Source of the DNA: Rhizopus arrhizus
Taxonomy: Eukaryota > Mucoromycota > Mucoromycetes > Mucorales > Rhizopodaceae
Assembly (NCBI GenBank): GCA_024220505.1
Contig: JAKZZE010000001.1
Span: 2,418,001 to 2,482,000, forward strand
DNA length: 64,000 nt
Direction: 5' to 3'
Part shown: piece by piece, positions 38,073 through 47,835 of the stretch
Position numbering within the stretch: position 1 is the stretch's first letter
Layout of the letters: each line of letters opens with the position of its first letter
Position numbers and translations under genes: made by a program
Notes under the pieces: generated by a model
What the model was told of the DNA's origin: nothing
What the model saw: only the letters and a program-made list of their open reading frames with translations
Database searches by the model: none

Positions 38073-41000
38073 ATGGCCGTCATCACCCGCAACAACCGCC
38101 CCACTCGCACATCTCGTGCTTCCATCTCTTCTGTCTCTTCTTTGTCCTCTGTTGTTTCTGAGGTTACTTCTTCTCGTCCTGTTTCTCCTGTGGCTCCTGG
38201 CCTGGACAACTTTTCTGACCGTCCTGGGTCACCTTCCTACGTGGAAATGGTCACTGGTTCCCGTTCTCGTTCGCCTTCTCCTGCTGACTCAGTCAGTGGT
38301 GCTATAGGGGAGAGACTTAACTCTCTTTCTATAAAGAAGGACGAATCGTCTTTGGTACGTGGTGACGCCATTAGTCTGTCCACTGCTGAAGATGACGTTG
38401 TGATGGAGGATGCACCTCTGAACAACGCTCGCCGCGCCATTAGTGGTGAGAAAAAGAACGCCTCGCGTTATTCTAAGTCTGTCTCGAACAATAAGAGCAG
38501 ATCTTATGAGAAATTAAATCACTTTCATCGTAAGTATGATGAGACGACTGGCTTGCTCGACAAGTTAGTTGAGAAACGTGAATTGGAAGAAGATGAGTCT
38601 AAAAGAAAGGCTCTTAAGATTCAAATACGCGAGTACAGGGAAGATTTGGAATACTATGAGGAGCGTATTACCAAGCTGGATGAGATCATCGCTAATGAAA
38701 TTAGCCGAAAGATGAATGAGGTTGGGAGCAATACCAACAATACTCGTGAATCTGAGCCTACCATCCCCATCAAGGTCATTCCTCCCTTTCGCCTGTTGGT
38801 CAGCGCTGCTTACAGTCTTAAGCATTACAATGCTAGCAAGATCAGCCCTGATGATGTGAAGAATGATAATGCCTTTAAAACGGTAAAGGATTTCATCAGG
38901 AAGTTTGAGACAGTCCTGAAGCACTACAATGTCAACATTGACAAGAACGGGCTGAGATATCTCCAGGTATCCATTGAAAATGGCCAGGATGATAGGAGCA
39001 TCAATTGGCTCCAACATAAGCTGACTGTAGCTGATTTCAAGAACAGTAATTGGGAAGGAATCAAGGCCGCTCTCATAGGCAAGTTTGGTGAGTCCTTCAC
39101 CTACTTGCAGTATCGTCAAAAGCTGATGAGAATAAGGCAGCTCAATGGCGAATACTTGAACACGTACGTTGACAGGTATATAGACCTCATGACCAAAGCC
39201 AAGTTTGCAGACAGTTCTCTGGCAGTAATGAATTTCTTGGGCACGTTGATTGCACCTGTCAAGGATTGTTTGGAAAGAAAACTGGCTGAAATACGCGCGA
39301 AGAAGAATGCTGAGTTCATCTTGGAAGATGACTCGTTGTCGAACATTCAGACAATCATAGAAAACAACAAGATGCATATTATAGAAGAATGCAAGAAGAG
39401 CTTCCCTGATTTGAAAAATCAGGAAAGACCCCAACTCAAGTCTGCCAACAATAAGGCACCAAGACTTACGGAAACGAAAAGAAAGTTTCATGGCGACGAG
39501 CAGAGATACTTTCCTGAAAACAAGAATAGGGAAAGAAATTTTCACAAAAGGCCCGCACACAGCATGCCTAAATGTCGCTATTGTGGGGACAAATATACCC
39601 CTGGTCACCTTGACAAATGTCGAGAAATGGAAAAACGTCGTGACCATTATATAAATAAAGATACGGGTTTTAGAGCACACAAAGATGCACCCAAAAACTA
39701 TACTGGTAATTTTTCCCAAAGGCGTAGATCATTTGAAGAGAAAGTTCATAACAGAAATGATTCACGCATAGCGGTTCATAATGTTGAGAAGGTCGAGAAA
39801 CAGACCATTACTGAACCAGAGATCATGCAAACACATCCTGCGGATGAGGTTATGAATGACCTTTTAAATGATGATGAAGTCATCAGTCCGTTTCAGAAAG
39901 CGTTGAAACAAGTTCAGGAGAAAAAGAAGCATAAGCAAGGTAATGTTCGTTGCTACAGTTTAAAAACAAAAGAGGAGACACATCCTACTATGCTTCAAAG
40001 CCCTTACTCATTACACACTCCTTTTTTATTGAACGATCATAGATTAATAGCTCTCGTCGACACAGGCGCAGATATTTCTTTCATAAGTAAAAATGCTGTT
40101 AATAAATTGAAACTGCGTGTTATTCCAGTTCATGGTTCATTACTGTTAGCAGATAAAGAAAAAACTGTTAAACGAGTGGGAGTGACCGATAAGTTAAATG
40201 TCGGGTACAAAGGACAAATTATAGCTCATGAATTTGAGGTTTTGAACATGCATGATAAGATAGACGCTATTTTCGGAAGGGATATATTACCAATCTTAGG
40301 AATCCACCTTACTGGTGTTGCTACTAATTGGGATGACAACAAAGTCAAATTTGATGACTCTATTGAAGACTCAGAATACATTCCAAATGTTTCCAATGCT
40401 GGCACACCAGATGAACATGAAGCTTTATTGCTGACGCTGCAATCTCACATTGATAAAAATCAACAGATTGATGTTCATTCCGTATGTAATCTACCAGAAG
40501 CCGTAGTAAAGTTAGATACTCCTCATGGAAAACATGCACACGTCCGGCAGTATCCTATTGCAAATAAGATGATGCCAATCTTTGATGAGGCTGTAAAAAC
40601 ATGGCTCGAGAACGGTGTCATTATACGTGCGCCACCCTCACCATGGAATAGTCCTATCACATTTGCTCCAAAAAAGGATGCAAATGGTAATCCCACTGAT
40701 TACAGACCGTGTATTGATCCTCGTAAAATCAATGCTCTACTGGAGCCCGATAACTATCCATTACCATTGATTGATGATATTTTCCATGACCTTGCTGGTT
40801 CTACCATTTTTACTTCACTTGATCTCAAAAGTGCATTTCATCGATTACCAATTCGTAAATCAGATCAAGTCAAAACTACTTTTACTCACAGAAACAAACA
40901 ATACATGTTTCGTTCAGCACCATTCGGATTGAAACATGTCTCCAGTCATTTCATGCGCATCATGAACCTCATTCTCAATGATCTACCCAATGTTCATGTG

Positions 41001-43604
41001 TACGTGGATGATATTGTGATTGGCACTCCAGGTGATTCCATGGAAAAACATTGTCAAGCCGTTAGTGCTGTCATTGATAGACTCACTCAACATAACATGA
41101 TCCTCAATCCTCAGAAATGTCACTTTGGCAAAAGAAGTGTTCATCTGTTGGGTTTCTGCATTTCTGAAAAAGGGAAAAGCTTGGATCCACGCAAATTGAC
41201 AAATATTGCTGACTGGCCCCGCCCTAAAACCGGCAGAGAAATGATGCAATGGTTGGGCACTGTCAACTACTTCCGTGCACATATTCCTTGTGCTGCCACA
41301 CTCACTGCTCCTCTAGATGCGTTACGAAATGTTGCGTTCATCGATGATATTAACTGGACACCTGAACTGCAAGTTCACTTTCAAAGCATCAAGGACATAT
41401 TATGTTCCAACGTTGTTTTGAGTCCTTACGATCCTGCTAAGTCTCTCTACGTTGCCACTGATGCATCCAATACTGGGATCGGTGCAGTTCTGTTCCAAAA
41501 ATTTGACGAAAAACAGTCGGATGGACTCACTGTTACCACCATCAGATACCTAGGCTTCATGGCACGTTCTTTATCCCAATCTGAGCGAAACTATTCTGTC
41601 ACTCGACGTGAACTTCTCGCTATTGTGTTTGCTTTGAAAAAGTTTCACAAATTTTTATATGGTCATCACTTTACCTTATATTCTGATCATCGAGCGCTCA
41701 CATACTTGTTCACATCAGATGAACTCAACCCCATGATGGTGGGTTGGATGGACACATTGTTGTCCTATGATTTTGACATCATCCATATACCCGGTGTACA
41801 AAACGTTTTACCTGCTGCTCTTTCACGTCTTTTTCCACCTGAAAAAGAACTGGCAGGGGGTGATTCTAATAGTAGCACAGTAAAACACCAAAACCTTGCT
41901 TACAAACCAAATCTAAAAAAGGAACATGAATTAAAAATGAAAAAAGAGAACCGAAAAGTGTTCTATGTACAAAGTCCTACCAAATTCAGTGACAAGGACT
42001 ATATCACTCCACCATATGAGGATCGACAAGAGATTCTTGATGGAGTCCATAAATTCGGACACTTTGGAGCTGATCATATTGTAAAATCAATCCAAAACCA
42101 AAACCTACATTGGCCAAACTTATTAGCTGATGCAGTAAATTATGTAAGCAAGTGCAATACCTGTCAAAAGTACAATATTGCTAAAAAGGGTTATAATCCT
42201 CATCGACCTGTCTACGCTTATGTTCCTGGGGATGCCTATGCTTTTGATTTAATTGGGCCCTTTCAATCTAGTAGCAACATGTATACATATGTGTTGATTC
42301 TAGTCGACATTTGCACCAGATTCTGCGTGTTGAAACCCCTAGTAGACAAAAAGGCAAAAACCGTTGCAGGTGCCATGGTTGATACATTTTCTTTACTCGG
42401 CTATCCTAGACACTTTGTATGTAGCGATAACGGCTCTGAATTCAAAAATGAAATTTTAGAGAATCTATTCAATGCAATGGGTATCGACAAAAGATATACC
42501 ACTCCTTACCATCCCTCAGCAAATGGAGCTGCTGAACGTTATGTTCAATCTGCTAAAAAAATATTAGCAAAGTTCCTTGAAGGTGCCACTGAAGATTGGC
42601 ATCATTACATTCCATCTGTACAGCTCATGATCAACAATAAGATCTCCACACGCTTGCAGACCACACCCTTTTCATTGATGTTTGCTCGCAACATAAATGA
42701 CTTCATTGAATACAGGGATGATGCTGGTGAATTAAAAAAGAAGGAGTACATGCCGCACGATGAGTTGTTGAAAAGAATAGACTACATGTCGCAAGTGGTC
42801 TTCCCTGCTATACAGGATAGAACCGACCTTTACACCAAAAGGCAAAAAGAAAAAGCTGACAGCAAAAATCGTCAGTCCACATTCCCGGAAGGAAGTTACG
42901 TAATGGTGCGTGACAGAGAGCAGTACAATAGTCTCTCCCCGGCTTACAAAGGTCCATATCGTGTTGTTCGTCAAGTACAAGGTGGTGCTTATATACTTCG
43001 TGATGTTGACGAAACGCTCATGTCTCGAAATTATTCTCCAGAAGAATTAAAGATCATTTCACAGGATGAAGTCATTCCAAAAGATGAATTGTACGAAATG
43101 GAGGCAATCATCAATCATAGAGGCGAACCTGGAAACAGGGAATATCTCGTACGCTGGAAAAATTACAGCAAAGACGATGATAGCTGGTTAACTGCTGAAG
43201 CATTTACTGATCCCGAGTCCATTAACATTTATTGGCGCAAACTGGGTAAATCCATAAACCAAAAGGGTGAAGTAGTAAAAAAGAAAAATAATGAGGCTGA
43301 AAAGAATAAAAAGCAAAAATTGCCCTCAGACTACACCCCTAGTAAATTATTGACTACGACAAGCATGAATGAACAGTCAAAGTCTGGAATCATGTCGCAC
43401 AATAGACAATCTCACAATACAAAAGAAAAAAAGAAACGCCAATCCAAACGTAATGGCAACACTTTATCCAGATATCCCAAACGAAGACTACACCAAAATC
43501 AAGAAAGCTCTGATCGAAGAACAGATCATCATGAAGGCTTCGTAAAAAATACCGTGACTGCAAATAATAATCTTAGGCACAGTAAGCGCATTAAGAGAAA
43601 TTAG
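38073..43604 (+). CDS. Gag-Pol polyprotein of element E
   Basis: 1843 residues, the longest protein in the window. Order: Ser-rich N-terminus; charged coiled-coil-like stretch (about 150-220); capsid-like Gag region (about 250-430); zinc knuckle CRYCGDKYTPGHLDKC (about 498-513, CX2CX7HX3C); protease VDTGADISF (about 661); RT with YVDD (about 976); RNase H ATDASNTG (about 1128) and YSDHRAL; integrase HHCC (about 1325-1365); catalytic D, D, E in AFDLIGP, CSDNGSEF and AAERYVQ (about 1390-1486); chromodomain YLVRWKNYSKDDDSW (about 1672-1722); very basic Lys/Arg-rich tail. Here the third chromodomain aromatic position reads DSWL rather than TWEP. The ATG at 38073 lies 43 nt inside the LTR edge. 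The C-terminal tail may bind nucleic acid. Confidence 0.94.
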   Translation: MAVITRNNRPTRTSRASISSVSSLSSVVSEVTSSRPVSPVAPGLDNFSDRPGSPSYVEMVTGSRSRSPSPADSVSGAIGERLNSLSIKKDESSLVRGDAISLSTAEDDVVMEDAPLNNARRAISGEKKNASRYSKSVSNNKSRSYEKLNHFHRKYDETTGLLDKLVEKRELEEDESKRKALKIQIREYREDLEYYEERITKLDEIIANEISRKMNEVGSNTNNTRESEPTIPIKVIPPFRLLVSAAYSLKHYNASKISPDDVKNDNAFKTVKDFIRKFETVLKHYNVNIDKNGLRYLQVSIENGQDDRSINWLQHKLTVADFKNSNWEGIKAALIGKFGESFTYLQYRQKLMRIRQLNGEYLNTYVDRYIDLMTKAKFADSSLAVMNFLGTLIAPVKDCLERKLAEIRAKKNAEFILEDDSLSNIQTIIENNKMHIIEECKKSFPDLKNQERPQLKSANNKAPRLTETKRKFHGDEQRYFPENKNRERNFHKRPAHSMPKCRYCGDKYTPGHLDKCREMEKRRDHYINKDTGFRAHKDAPKNYTGNFSQRRRSFEEKVHNRNDSRIAVHNVEKVEKQTITEPEIMQTHPADEVMNDLLNDDEVISPFQKALKQVQEKKKHKQGNVRCYSLKTKEETHPTMLQSPYSLHTPFLLNDHRLIALVDTGADISFISKNAVNKLKLRVIPVHGSLLLADKEKTVKRVGVTDKLNVGYKGQIIAHEFEVLNMHDKIDAIFGRDILPILGIHLTGVATNWDDNKVKFDDSIEDSEYIPNVSNAGTPDEHEALLLTLQSHIDKNQQIDVHSVCNLPEAVVKLDTPHGKHAHVRQYPIANKMMPIFDEAVKTWLENGVIIRAPPSPWNSPITFAPKKDANGNPTDYRPCIDPRKINALLEPDNYPLPLIDDIFHDLAGSTIFTSLDLKSAFHRLPIRKSDQVKTTFTHRNKQYMFRSAPFGLKHVSSHFMRIMNLILNDLPNVHVYVDDIVIGTPGDSMEKHCQAVSAVIDRLTQHNMILNPQKCHFGKRSVHLLGFCISEKGKSLDPRKLTNIADWPRPKTGREMMQWLGTVNYFRAHIPCAATLTAPLDALRNVAFIDDINWTPELQVHFQSIKDILCSNVVLSPYDPAKSLYVATDASNTGIGAVLFQKFDEKQSDGLTVTTIRYLGFMARSLSQSERNYSVTRRELLAIVFALKKFHKFLYGHHFTLYSDHRALTYLFTSDELNPMMVGWMDTLLSYDFDIIHIPGVQNVLPAALSRLFPPEKELAGGDSNSSTVKHQNLAYKPNLKKEHELKMKKENRKVFYVQSPTKFSDKDYITPPYEDRQEILDGVHKFGHFGADHIVKSIQNQNLHWPNLLADAVNYVSKCNTCQKYNIAKKGYNPHRPVYAYVPGDAYAFDLIGPFQSSSNMYTYVLILVDICTRFCVLKPLVDKKAKTVAGAMVDTFSLLGYPRHFVCSDNGSEFKNEILENLFNAMGIDKRYTTPYHPSANGAAERYVQSAKKILAKFLEGATEDWHHYIPSVQLMINNKISTRLQTTPFSLMFARNINDFIEYRDDAGELKKKEYMPHDELLKRIDYMSQVVFPAIQDRTDLYTKRQKEKADSKNRQSTFPEGSYVMVRDREQYNSLSPAYKGPYRVVRQVQGGAYILRDVDETLMSRNYSPEELKIISQDEVIPKDELYEMEAIINHRGEPGNREYLVRWKNYSKDDDSWLTAEAFTDPESINIYWRKLGKSINQKGEVVKKKNNEAEKNKKQKLPSDYTPSKLLTTTSMNEQSKSGIMSHNRQSHNTKEKKKRQSKRNGNTLSRYPKRRLHQNQESSDRRTDHHEGFVKNTVTANNNLRHSKRIKRN

Positions 43605-43668
43605 GTCACACAAAAATTTATAGCTGTTCAAACACTTCCCATTCAACTTCCAAACGTTGATACCAACT

Positions 43669-43680
43669 GGTAGGGGGTGA
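43669..43680 (+). other. Polypurine tract of element E
   Basis: GGTAGGGGGTGA lies immediately before the 3' LTR. Confidence 0.65.
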
Positions 43681-43890
43681 TGTCGTGTTTGGTCATTAAT
43701 GATGTCTTTATTTATTATTTTATGATTGATCTCAGTCAAGCCTACGTCAGACTATATAATTAATAGTCAGACAATATAATCCAGGGTTCATTCTAAATTA
43801 TTAGTTCCCCTCCTTTTTCTTACTTAATAAATAGTAGTTGTTAGCTATTGACTTCTTACTGTTTTCATATTATAAGTACCAAATATCTCA
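43681..43890 (+). repeat. 3' LTR of element E
   Basis: 210 bp, appearing identical to 37820-38029 and followed by ATATC. Confidence 0.92.
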
Positions 43891-46800
43891 ATATCAAATG
43901 AATATTCGAAAATTGTTTCAAACCAAACAAGCATGGCAGCATTTGGAACAACTTGCTTCTTGATATAAATCAAGGCTTTATGATCAGTTGTCAAGGTAAA
44001 ATGACGGTTGTATAACCATTTATTATATCTCTCAAACATGAATACAATCGCTAACAACTCTCGTTTGTTTGTATGATAACGACGTTCGGTAGGGGAAAGA
44101 GATCTTGCAGCAAAGGCGTTATATTTAATGTCTTGGTCGATGACTTGATAAACGACACCGCCGATACCATAAGCACTAGCATCTGTTGCAACGTAGAATG
44201 GGTACTTAAGGTCAGGAATGTGAATAACTGGGGCATTCACTAAGGCATCCTTAATATTACGAAAACTGCATTCATGGGTTTCATTCCAAATTCCTTTTAA
44301 AGAATTAAGAGATCGCAACCGGTCAAGTGGAGCAGTCAAGCGAGAAAACATTGGTAAACTATTACGGAAATAGTTTGCAAACCCAAGAAAACTCATGACT
44401 TGTCTACCAGTTTTAGGTGTGGGCCAAGAATGTATATTTGTCAGTTTACGTTGATCAGGGATTAGAGAACCATTGTTACCAATAGTCCATCCGAGAATAT
44501 TTACACAACTTTGTGCAAAATGCGTCTTTTCAACATTAATAATTAAATTTGCAGCAGTAAGACGTTTCAACACTTCACGGACATACTCAATATGTTGATT
44601 CATGTCACCAGAGCTGAAGACACATAGATCATCAATATAGAGTGCAGTGTAAGGAAGATCTGCGAACAAATTTGTAAGAACACGCTGTACAATATTACCG
44701 GTGCTTGTCAAGCCAAAAGGACAGTGACGAAATTGATACTGCATACCAGTAAATGGATGAGTAAATGCGGTTTTGGGTCTATCAGATTCTTGGATAAGAA
44801 AACGATGAAAGCATGCTCGTATGTCGAAGGTAGTGAATATAGTAGCAGAACCCATACGTTGATGAAGATCGCTGATTAGAGGTAAAGGCATTCTATCAAC
44901 ATTCTTTACAAGTTGGTTAAGCAGACGTGGATCAATAACTGCTCTTTTCTTAGTGTATAATCCGTTGACATCCTTTTTTCCAACAAGAAAAATAGGGTTA
45001 TTGAAGCGAGTATTGGAAGGAGCAGGTTCAATGACACAATCATCCAACCAAGTTTGAATTTGGTCTTCCATGATCTTTCTATTAGCAATAGCAATATCGG
45101 GTTGTCTTCGATAAGCAAAGGCATTGGGTTCAGTATCAAGAGTGATGATAGCACCAGGTAAATTACAATGAGAAGACATGGGGATACTCGTATTAGCATC
45201 TAACAAAGGTTGAGTAGTGCTCATCAAACGTTGTCTTTCCTGCATAGTGCCAACAGGAGTTTCATTTGGCTTATAATCATCAGGGTTAACTGGATCAGGT
45301 ATTTTAGGAATATTAGACTTTAACCAAGAAGTGGCTAATCCTGTTAAACCTATTCTTAGTTTAGGCAAAATGTCAAGTCCTAAACAAATGGGAACATCAC
45401 TGCTAAAATCAAACACTTCAAATTCATATGACAAACGGATTTGGTTATAATAAACAGTAAGATTTATTATGCCTAACCGGCTTACAGTACTTGAACTATT
45501 ATGTCCTAACTTGATCGATCCTGGATTAGGTGTTGGAACTAAACCAAGTGCCGAACAGAACGAAGGAGACACACACGAAAAAGACGAACCGGTATCAATC
45601 ATGGCCCATGTTTTGATGTGCTCTATAATAATAGGAACATAAAGCGTATTAGTGTTTGAAGGCGCTTTAGAAAAGATGTGATGTGTAATGTACTTACAGG
45701 CCTGAGCAGCTTCAGCCACAGTAAGGGCTTCCGCAACATCAATGTCCATATCATCCGACGAATCGGGAACAGGAACAACGGGACCAGCAGCATCAGTCTT
45801 GCGACCGGGAGAAGCATCACTACTACTCGAAGCAGCAGTGGCAGAAGAGCCAACAGAAACAGAAACATCGTTACCAGAAGAGGCAACGGAAGACAAGGAA
45901 GAAGCAGGGGATCGACTCATTGCTCGAAACATGTGAGAAGATCCGGCAGAGTCGTCAGCCAAGGAACCGGTTGAACGGCCCTTTCCTTTGCATCGGTGAC
46001 CAGGACGCCAGTTGTCAGCACCACAAGAGCGGCACGGACGTCCCAAACCGGAAGGTTGGTTTCTTGGATTCCACTGAGAGGCAGCAGAACCAGAGGAGAC
46101 ATCATCTTGGGCTGAACCCGAAGAAGGAGAAGAAGAGGAAGCTTTCTTCATAGCACGACATTCATCGTTGCTATGGTTGTTGGTCTTGTGGAAGCTGCAA
46201 TACTTCCTAGAAACCTTTGGATAAGGTGAAGCACGAACAGCAGAACCAGAGACAAAAGCAGAAGATCTCTTCCGACCAGAAGAAGAAGAGTCATTGACCA
46301 TCGAAGGGCCAGCAGAAGTGTGAGCAGCGTTAGCCACTTTACGAACTTTGTACAGCGAATGGTACAAAGCCTTGGCCAACTTGACAACGTAGTCGACCGA
46401 TTCTTTTTCCGCGTCCGTACAATTGGCTAAGGACACGACCACCTTCTTGTAGATATCGGCCTGAAGACCGATCAGAAAGCAACGAGTCAAGACACAGCGA
46501 TCTTGGATCTGTGCCAAGCGACGGAGGTTGTTGAAACGTTCAACATACTGGTCAACAGTTTCAGCAGCGGTCATGGAGATGCGTAACAACTCCGTTGTAG
46601 ACGTGGCTTTTTCTTCAGCCGATCCAACACCATAATGGCTAGTAAAAGCCTTTTTGAACTGACTCCACGTATGGACATCCTCTTTTTCTTGGTACTCATC
46701 AAGCCAAGTACGTTGACTCGATGACAAGCAAGGAGGGAGAAGACGAAGCCAGTGCTGATCAAGATCAAGACCATGTGCGAACATTACGTCCTGAAATTTT

Positions 46801-47330
46801 TTCAAGCAGTGCTTGACATCCACAGAGACAGGGGCAGATGGGTCAAAGACCGCACCCTTCCACTGCATGAGGGGTAGGTTTGGAGGTACAACATTCAAGG
46901 CTGCAGGAGCAACCTTAGGTGAACCAGTCCAAGCGGTAGGAACAGCATGGTTCATGGCTCGCTGGAGGAGATCCCTAGTATGAACTAGTCTCTCCAGATC
47001 CTTGGAGCAGGCTTCGTACTTAGCGCGCACCATGCTATCTTCCTCTGACTCAGGCGTCGTAGAAAGAAGACGAACAGACAAGTTAAGAATAACTTGGGTG
47101 GCACCGATGATGGTGGAATCCAACTCCTCAATAGAAGAGTGGATGGATGGGGCTGCGATTCTAGGCTCAAGAGAACCAGAAGAAACTGCGGAAGTGGTCA
47201 TTCCAGAGGACTCTGCCTCTGAAGATAAAGTAGAAACATCTGACATACGACGAGCGTTATCAGGATAAGTTTTGGCATTACTACTGGAAGAACCAGCAGC
47301 AGCAGAGTTGAAGTCATTTGTGTTTGACAT
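43891..47330 (-). CDS. Element D gag, protease, RT and most of RNase H (N-terminal part)
   Basis: Start chosen at the ATG 47330 (MSNTND). An upstream in-frame start at 47435 would lie in the LTR. Gag has a Ser/Ala-rich N-terminus, a capsid-like region (about 160-340), a CHHC knuckle CSFHKTNNHSNDEC (about 380-394, CX2HX4HX4C) and a second knuckle CRSCGADNWRPGHRC (about 432-448). Protease has MIDTGSSFS (about 580). RT has YIDD in ALYIDDLCVFSS (about 897). RNase H has ATDASAYGIG and TTDHKAL. The frame is cut at 43891 inside RNase H by the LTR of E and resumes at 37814. The residues after FDI in this frame come from the E LTR. Confidence 0.9.
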
Positions 47331-47405
47331 ATTGGTAAGGTAGGTAGTAATAATAAAAAAGGGTTGTTTTAAAAATAAAGTCAATAAAGAATTCACAAAA
47401 AAAAA

Positions 47406-47830
47406 TGTTTTGCCAAGTATTAAAATAAGAGACAAAAACTAAAAAAAGACAATAGTTGTGAAACTAAAGATTATATGTTGCTTTATTAATAAAAACATTT
47501 GAGGCTATTTATACTTTTTGGATGTCTGGATCTTTACCGCTATTTCAATTGATCGGTTAAAAGAATAATGTGGGAAGGATGGGAAGATAAAGGAAAGATA
47601 GTAGATAATCAATAGCCGCTGTCTTCTTGACGAATCAAGGGACAATGAAGTAGATAAATTATTGATCTAACGATAATTATCGAATAAGGTTGGATTGAAC
47701 TGCCGTTGTTATAATCAGGTTCCGATATAGTCGTGGGAACGCCGATAGGGACAACAGGGCAGAGTTGGCTATTGCGGAGATCTCTCGTTTATCCATGAAT
47801 GTTCACTTTACTAGTTGTGTGGATACAACA
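47406..47830 (-). repeat. 5' LTR of element D
   Basis: 425 bp followed by CAACT. The minus strand inside reads TTTTTTTTTGTGAATTC, the T-run plus GAATTC pattern. Confidence 0.92.
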
Positions 47831-47835
47831 CAACT

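Larger units (their letters stand above)
37820..43890 (+). mobile_element. Element E: intact chromodomain Ty3/Gypsy retrotransposon inside D
   Basis: 210-bp LTRs (37820-38029, 43681-43890) appear identical and are flanked by ATATC (37815-37819, 43891-43895). There is one uninterrupted gag-pol ORF and a clear PPT. It is antisense to D and is the only chromodomain element in the window on the plus strand. The best candidate here for an autonomous, currently mobile LTR copy. Confidence 0.94.
35545..47830 (-). mobile_element. Element D: chromodomain Ty3/Gypsy retrotransposon interrupted by E
   Basis: 425-bp LTRs (35545-35969, 47406-47830) appear identical and are flanked by CAACT (35540-35544, 47831-47835). 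The gag-pol frame is cut by element E near the end of RNase H and reads through in frame when E and one ATATC copy are removed. Without E it is about 6.2 kb. Confidence 0.93.

Noticed and set aside
43605..43680. Envelope gene downstream of pol in any LTR element
   Set aside because: In all seven elements the space between the pol stop and the 3' LTR is 20 to about 230 nt, with no ORF or signal peptide/membrane pattern.
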